From: Ectobacillus funiculus
GTDB lineage: Bacteria; Bacillota; Bacilli; Bacillales; Bacillaceae_G
Length of the DNA stretch: 64,000 nt
NCBI RefSeq assembly: GCF_042429435.1
Contig: NZ_JBHMAF010000034.1
Direction: 5' to 3' (one strand)
Shown piece after piece: positions 60,848 through 64,000 of the stretch (position 1 is its first letter; every line of letters starts with the position of its first letter). The notes under the pieces are model-generated. The model saw only the letters and a program-made list of their open reading frames with translations. It had not been told where the DNA came from and ran no database searches. The position numbers and the translations under genes were made by a program.

Positions 60848-60868
60848 TTGGACTACTGGTTAGTCCAA
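60848..60868. promoter_or_regulatory. GntR-type operator at the odhA promoter
   Basis: TTGGACTA-CTGGT-TAGTCCAA is a perfect inverted repeat, about 10 bp after the predicted odhA start site. It is repeated at 61183-61203. Confidence 0.65.
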
Positions 60869-60882
60869 TTGATTTCATGTCG

Positions 60883-60911
60883 ATAGTATCAGAATATTAG
60901 ATGAAAATCAA
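60883..60911 (-). promoter_or_regulatory. Sigma-A promoter of odhAB
   Basis: On the minus strand, TTGATT (60911-60906), 17-bp spacer, TACTAT (60888-60883). Transcription would start near 60876. Confidence 0.65.
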
Positions 60912-60919
60912 AGGTTTTT

Positions 60920-61057
60920 TTACACTTTAAGAAAAGTATCAATTTCTGGCTAGAAGACAGTCGACGTAGTGAGAAATGCTCGGAATCAAGTATAAATGCA
61001 ACTACGCCTCTGTCTTCGCCCAAGGGCAGGGCTCGCCAATCAGCGAGCTTTCTTTAA
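60920..61057. repeat. Dispersed repeat, copy J
   Basis: Full-length copy: TACACTTTAAGAAAAGTATC; TGCAACTACGCCTCTGTCTT; CAGCGAGCTTTCTTTAAAAA. It fills the space between the odhA and gntR promoters. Confidence 0.8.
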
Positions 61058-61144
61058 AAATATTAGACTTCTCTTTTTCGTTTCTCTCGATATGTTAAAG
61101 CAGGTATAAGTAAAATTCATTCAGTAAAAAAGTAAATAAATATC

Positions 61145-61173
61145 TTGACGGTTCAGATTTATCTGACTATACT
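61145..61173 (+). promoter_or_regulatory. Sigma-A promoter of gntR
   Basis: TTGACG (61145-61150), 17-bp spacer, TATACT (61168-61173). Confidence 0.7.
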
Positions 61174-61182
61174 TCAAATTAA

Positions 61183-61203
61183 CCGGACTAACCAATAGTC
61201 CAA
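61183..61203. promoter_or_regulatory. GntR-type operator at its own promoter
   Basis: CCGGACTA-ACCAA-TAGTCCAA is the same palindrome as at odhA with two changes in one outer arm. It starts about 3 bp after the predicted +1, well placed for autorepression. A further half-site (GGACCAGTTAG) follows. Confidence 0.65.
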
Positions 61204-61230
61204 TGGACCAGTTAGATAGGAGGTCTGCTT

Positions 61231-61935
61231 ATGAATAATGAAATGTTTTTAGGCGTGCGTAACGAAAGAATATACGAAAAAATAGTGGTGCAAATTAGAC
61301 AATTAATAGAGGGCGGGAAGTTAAAACCAGGTGATCGTTTACCAGGTGAGCGTGAGCTGGCCCAAACTTTAGGCTGCAGCCGCACCTCATTACGGGAAGC
61401 ATGCCGAGTGTTAGAGGCAGAAGGGCTCATCGTTTCAAAGCCTGGAGGAGGAAGATTTATTCAGCAGGCCGACCAGAATATGACGTTGGAGTATCGTTTT
61501 AATACAGTAGACATGCTTGAAAAGACAGCCATCATTTACTTTTTGGAGGCAAGGGAGACTCTTGAACCAAAAATTGCAGAATTGGCCAGTCAAAGAGCTA
61601 CCGAGGAAAACATCGAAAAGATGGAACGGGTCTTATTGAAAATGGAAGAAAAACTAAAACAACCTGATGAAATGGTTGAAGCAGACAGCAGTTTTCATTT
61701 AGCTTTAGCGGAAGCTACGCAAAACTTTGTGTTTGTCTCGATGATGGAAACGAAATTAAATATGAGCCGCCAGGTTCGAAAGCAAACGTTACGTTCACAA
61801 GAACGTTACCTTCAATCTTTAGCAGAGCATCGGGCTATTTTAGCGGCAGTAAAAGATCGCAATGCTTCAGCGGCTGTTAAAGCTACTCTTATTCACCTTC
61901 AGTATATCCGGGACCATGTCTTGGGGAATTATTAA
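61231..61935 (+). CDS. FadR-subfamily GntR regulator
   Basis: The 234-residue protein has an N-terminal winged helix (about 8-72; GGKLKPGDRLPGERELAQTL and CSRTSLREACRVLEAEGLIV) and a helical FCD effector domain (about 85-225) with metal-site residues in DSSFHLALAEAT and SLAEHRAILAAV. FCD members bind carboxylates or acyl-CoA. ATG follows TAGGAGG. It heads an operon with a CoA transferase and a lyase, and its promoter palindrome recurs at odhA. Confidence 0.9.
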   Translation: MNNEMFLGVRNERIYEKIVVQIRQLIEGGKLKPGDRLPGERELAQTLGCSRTSLREACRVLEAEGLIVSKPGGGRFIQQADQNMTLEYRFNTVDMLEKTAIIYFLEARETLEPKIAELASQRATEENIEKMERVLLKMEEKLKQPDEMVEADSSFHLALAEATQNFVFVSMMETKLNMSRQVRKQTLRSQERYLQSLAEHRAILAAVKDRNASAAVKATLIHLQYIRDHVLGNY

Positions 61936-61972
61936 AAAAAGAAGAGAACTAGTTTTATAGGAGGGGAAAACA

Positions 61973-63181
61973 ATGTTTAAACAAAATTACGGACCTTTAA
62001 CAGGTGTTCAAATCTTAGATATCTCAACAATGATCGCTGCTCCTTTCGGGGCGACCTTATTAGCAGATTTAGGAGCGGAAGTGACCAAGGTGGAGCTGCC
62101 TGGGAAAGGGGACACACTCCGGACGGTCGGACCATGGAAGGGAACAGAGCCTTTGAGATGGCCGGGGTTAGCGCGCAATAAGAAGTCGGTTACGTTAGAT
62201 ATTCGTACAGATGAAGGGCGAGAAATCTTTAAAAAATTAATTAGTCAGGTAGACCTTCTTATTGAGAATTTTCGTCCAGGTACATTAGAAAAGTGGAATT
62301 TAGGCTATGAAGAGCTGAAAAAAGTAAATCCTCGCTTGATTATGGTGCGTGTTTCCGGATACGGACAAACAGGCCCATATCGAGAAAAAGCCGGCTTCGG
62401 GACTCCGGGCACGGCATTTAGCGGACATACAGCAATCCAGGGCTATCCTGATCGCCCTCCTGTTAGTCCTTCATACTCTCTGCTTGACTATATTACAGGT
62501 GTATATGCGGCGTTCGCTGCTGTAAGCGCTCTCTATAACCGTGAGGCAAATGGTGAATCAGAAGGACAAGTAGTGGAAATGGGTCTGTATGAATCCCTCT
62601 TCCGTATGCTAGAGTTCCTAGTTGCTGAGTATGACCAAAATGGCAAGGTAAGAGAAAGAAGTCCAGGTTTAGCAGGCCATTCAAGTCCAGCTGGCACATA
62701 TGAGACGAAGGATGGCAAGTTTGTTGTTCTTGTTTGCAGTACAGATTCCACCTTTAACCGCTTGGCAGAAGCGATGGAACGAACAGATATGCTGACAGAT
62801 CCTCGTTATCACACGAATTCTGAACGTTTACAGAATGACCATGAGGTGCAGGAAATCGTAATCAATTGGATTCGTCAATATACACAAAAGGAACTACAGG
62901 AGAAATTAGACTTATTCGGTGTGCCAGTCAGCCCGATTTACACAATTGAAGATATTTTTAACGATCCTCATTACCAGGCGAGGGAAAACATCGTCGAGGT
63001 GGAACATCCGCGTTTAGGAACCATTAAAGTGCCTGGGGTTGTTCCGAAGTTTTCGAGCACGCCAGGAGCTATTCGCCACCGCGCGCCGGAATTAGGGGAG
63101 CATAATGAAGAAATTTTAGGCGGAAAACTTGGGTTATCGGCAGAAGAATTGGCTGTACTGAAAGAGAAGGGGGTTATTTAA
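61973..63181 (+). CDS. CaiB/BaiF family (type III) CoA transferase
   Basis: The 402-residue protein shows DISTMIAAPFGATLLADLGA, LIENFRPGTLEKWNLGYEEL, the catalytic Asp in SYSLLDYITGVYAAF and LFGVPVSPIYTIEDIFNDPH. These enzymes move CoA between carboxylic acids through an aspartyl-CoA intermediate; many use succinyl-CoA as donor (for example the glutarate/HMG transferase SUGCT and citramalate transferases). ATG follows AGGAGGGG. It lies 37 bp after gntR and 1 bp before the lyase. Confidence 0.9.
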   Translation: MFKQNYGPLTGVQILDISTMIAAPFGATLLADLGAEVTKVELPGKGDTLRTVGPWKGTEPLRWPGLARNKKSVTLDIRTDEGREIFKKLISQVDLLIENFRPGTLEKWNLGYEELKKVNPRLIMVRVSGYGQTGPYREKAGFGTPGTAFSGHTAIQGYPDRPPVSPSYSLLDYITGVYAAFAAVSALYNREANGESEGQVVEMGLYESLFRMLEFLVAEYDQNGKVRERSPGLAGHSSPAGTYETKDGKFVVLVCSTDSTFNRLAEAMERTDMLTDPRYHTNSERLQNDHEVQEIVINWIRQYTQKELQEKLDLFGVPVSPIYTIEDIFNDPHYQARENIVEVEHPRLGTIKVPGVVPKFSSTPGAIRHRAPELGEHNEEILGGKLGLSAEELAVLKEKGVI

Positions 63182-63182
63182 G

Positions 63183-64000
63183 ATGAGTGGATTACAGGAG
63201 ATGGTACTGCCTCCTAAGGTTACAATTTGTGAGGTCGCGCCACGTGATGGGTTTCAAGCAGAAATGGAATGGATTCCGACGGAGCAAAAAATTCGAATGA
63301 TCCGCGAATTAGCGAAAACAGGCATTCAATCGATGGAAATTACATCCTTTGTGCATCCAAGGGCAATCCCGCAATTAAAGGATGCCGAAGAAGTTGTTAA
63401 AAGCGTTCAAGATTTAACCAATATTAAATTCCGTGCACTAGTCCCTAACGTGAAAGGTACACAGCGTGCCATTGATGCAGGGATTAAGAAGCTAAAGCTC
63501 ATGCTTTCTGCAACAGATTCTCATAGTTTATCCAATGCAAACTGCCTCGTGGAGGAAGCGCAAAATGGCTTTTATCCAATTATTGAACTGGCAGAAAAGC
63601 ATGGAGTTAAAGTCGGCGGTTCAATTTCTGTAGCTTTTGGCTGTCCGTACGAGGGGAAGGTACCAGTGGAGCGGATCGCTGCCATCGTTGAACGTTACAC
63701 TACGATGGGAATCGACGAAATTTCATTGGCTGATACAACGGGAATGGCCAATCCTAAGCAGGTGTACGATATGTTAGGGCAATTAAAAGCAGGTTTTCCA
63801 AGCATGACGTTTTCTATGCATCTGCATAATACAAGAGGAATGGCCCTTGCAAATGTTATAGCAGCCTTGCAGCAAGGAATTGTTCATTTTGACAGTTCGA
63901 TTGCAGGATTGGGCGGTTGTCCATATGCACCTAATGCAACTGGAAACATTGCCACAGAAGACGTTGTTCATGCATTAGAAGAGATGGGAGTTGGGACAGG
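63183..64000 (+). CDS. HMG-CoA lyase-family protein (cut by window edge)
   Basis: The visible 272 residues form most of a DRE-TIM barrel: ICEVAPRDGFQAEMEW (catalytic Arg-Asp), SMHLHNTRGMALAN (metal His pair) and GLGGCPYAPNATGNIATEDV, the HMG-CoA lyase signature with its reactive Cys. It would cleave a 3-hydroxyacyl-CoA such as HMG-CoA or citramalyl-CoA to acetyl-CoA and a keto acid. ATG at 63183 follows the CoA transferase stop by one base, so the two act in sequence on one substrate. The C-terminus is beyond the window. Confidence 0.9.
   Translation, partial: MSGLQEMVLPPKVTICEVAPRDGFQAEMEWIPTEQKIRMIRELAKTGIQSMEITSFVHPRAIPQLKDAEEVVKSVQDLTNIKFRALVPNVKGTQRAIDAGIKKLKLMLSATDSHSLSNANCLVEEAQNGFYPIIELAEKHGVKVGGSISVAFGCPYEGKVPVERIAAIVERYTTMGIDEISLADTTGMANPKQVYDMLGQLKAGFPSMTFSMHLHNTRGMALANVIAALQQGIVHFDSSIAGLGGCPYAPNATGNIATEDVVHALEEMGVGT

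Noticed and set aside
1..64000. tRNA, rRNA, integrase genes, phage or plasmid origin
   Set aside because: No cloverleaf-like sequences with TTCRA loops, no rRNA segments and no integrase or replication genes were seen; mobile content is limited to the IS remnants at the left end.

Overview
The window comes from a low-to-mid GC, endospore-forming member of the Bacillaceae or a close relative. The evidence is a GerA-type germinant receptor operon, LtaS, a YwqA/YwqB-like SNF2/SWIM pair, a TPP riboswitch before thiC, NlpC/P60 and 3D-domain wall proteins with SH3 repeats, CcpA cre-type sites, and strong AGGAGG ribosome binding sites throughout. I cannot fix the genus from sequence alone.

Layout. 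1-2.2 kb is a decayed patch: the 3' end of an IS605-type tnpB with its right-end hairpin, a frameshifted sodium:alanine symporter tail, an IS630-type transposase stub and a polysaccharide deacetylase broken inside its first catalytic motif. 2.3-24.7 kb is mostly envelope and housekeeping: DUF2922/DUF1659, VanZ-like and YdcF-like proteins, two unrecorded small ORFs, a LysM protein, the YwqA/YwqB pair, two SH3 wall proteins, D-amino acid aminotransferase, an aldo/keto reductase, LtaS, a YkvA-like protein and thiC. 24.7-27.1 kb is cydAB. 27.8-37.7 kb is a first catabolic region: a LacI regulator, a HisD-like dehydrogenase with a clear operator pair, then two operons (Fe-alcohol dehydrogenase, GntP permease, CoA-acylating semialdehyde dehydrogenase; then an SDR, a 3-hydroxyacyl-CoA-type dehydrogenase and 3-hydroxybutyrate dehydrogenase) that look built to turn hydroxy acids into acyl-CoA.

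37.8-47.8 kb is a second, more unusual catabolic region: shikimate kinase-like protein, a 12-TM permease with a decayed paralogue beside it, aldehyde dehydrogenase, an acetolactate synthase-like TPP enzyme, a xylose-isomerase-like TIM barrel, a divergent type II dehydroquinase, an ACS-family MFS transporter and a hotdog thioesterase. It has a sigma-A promoter, a cre-like site and IclR-like palindromes. I read it as an uncharacterised route for a quinate/shikimate-like or other cyclic polyol acid. 49-55 kb holds a second MFS transporter and a four-gene gerA-type operon including a small D subunit. 55-61 kb holds an orphan sugar-binding protein, a 50-residue ribbon-helix-helix protein and odhAB. 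The right end has a FadR-type GntR regulator, a CaiB/BaiF CoA transferase and an HMG-CoA-lyase-family protein running off the edge.

Two cross-cutting observations stand out. First, a dispersed non-coding repeat of about 135 bp, with internal complementary arms and a terminator-like right end, occurs about ten times and sits at nearly every boundary between functional modules. Second, the same palindrome (TTGGACTA-5 nt-TAGTCCAA) lies just after a near-consensus promoter on both sides of the odhA/gntR divergent region, which suggests that the GntR regulator controls both 2-oxoglutarate dehydrogenase and the CoA-transferase/lyase operon.
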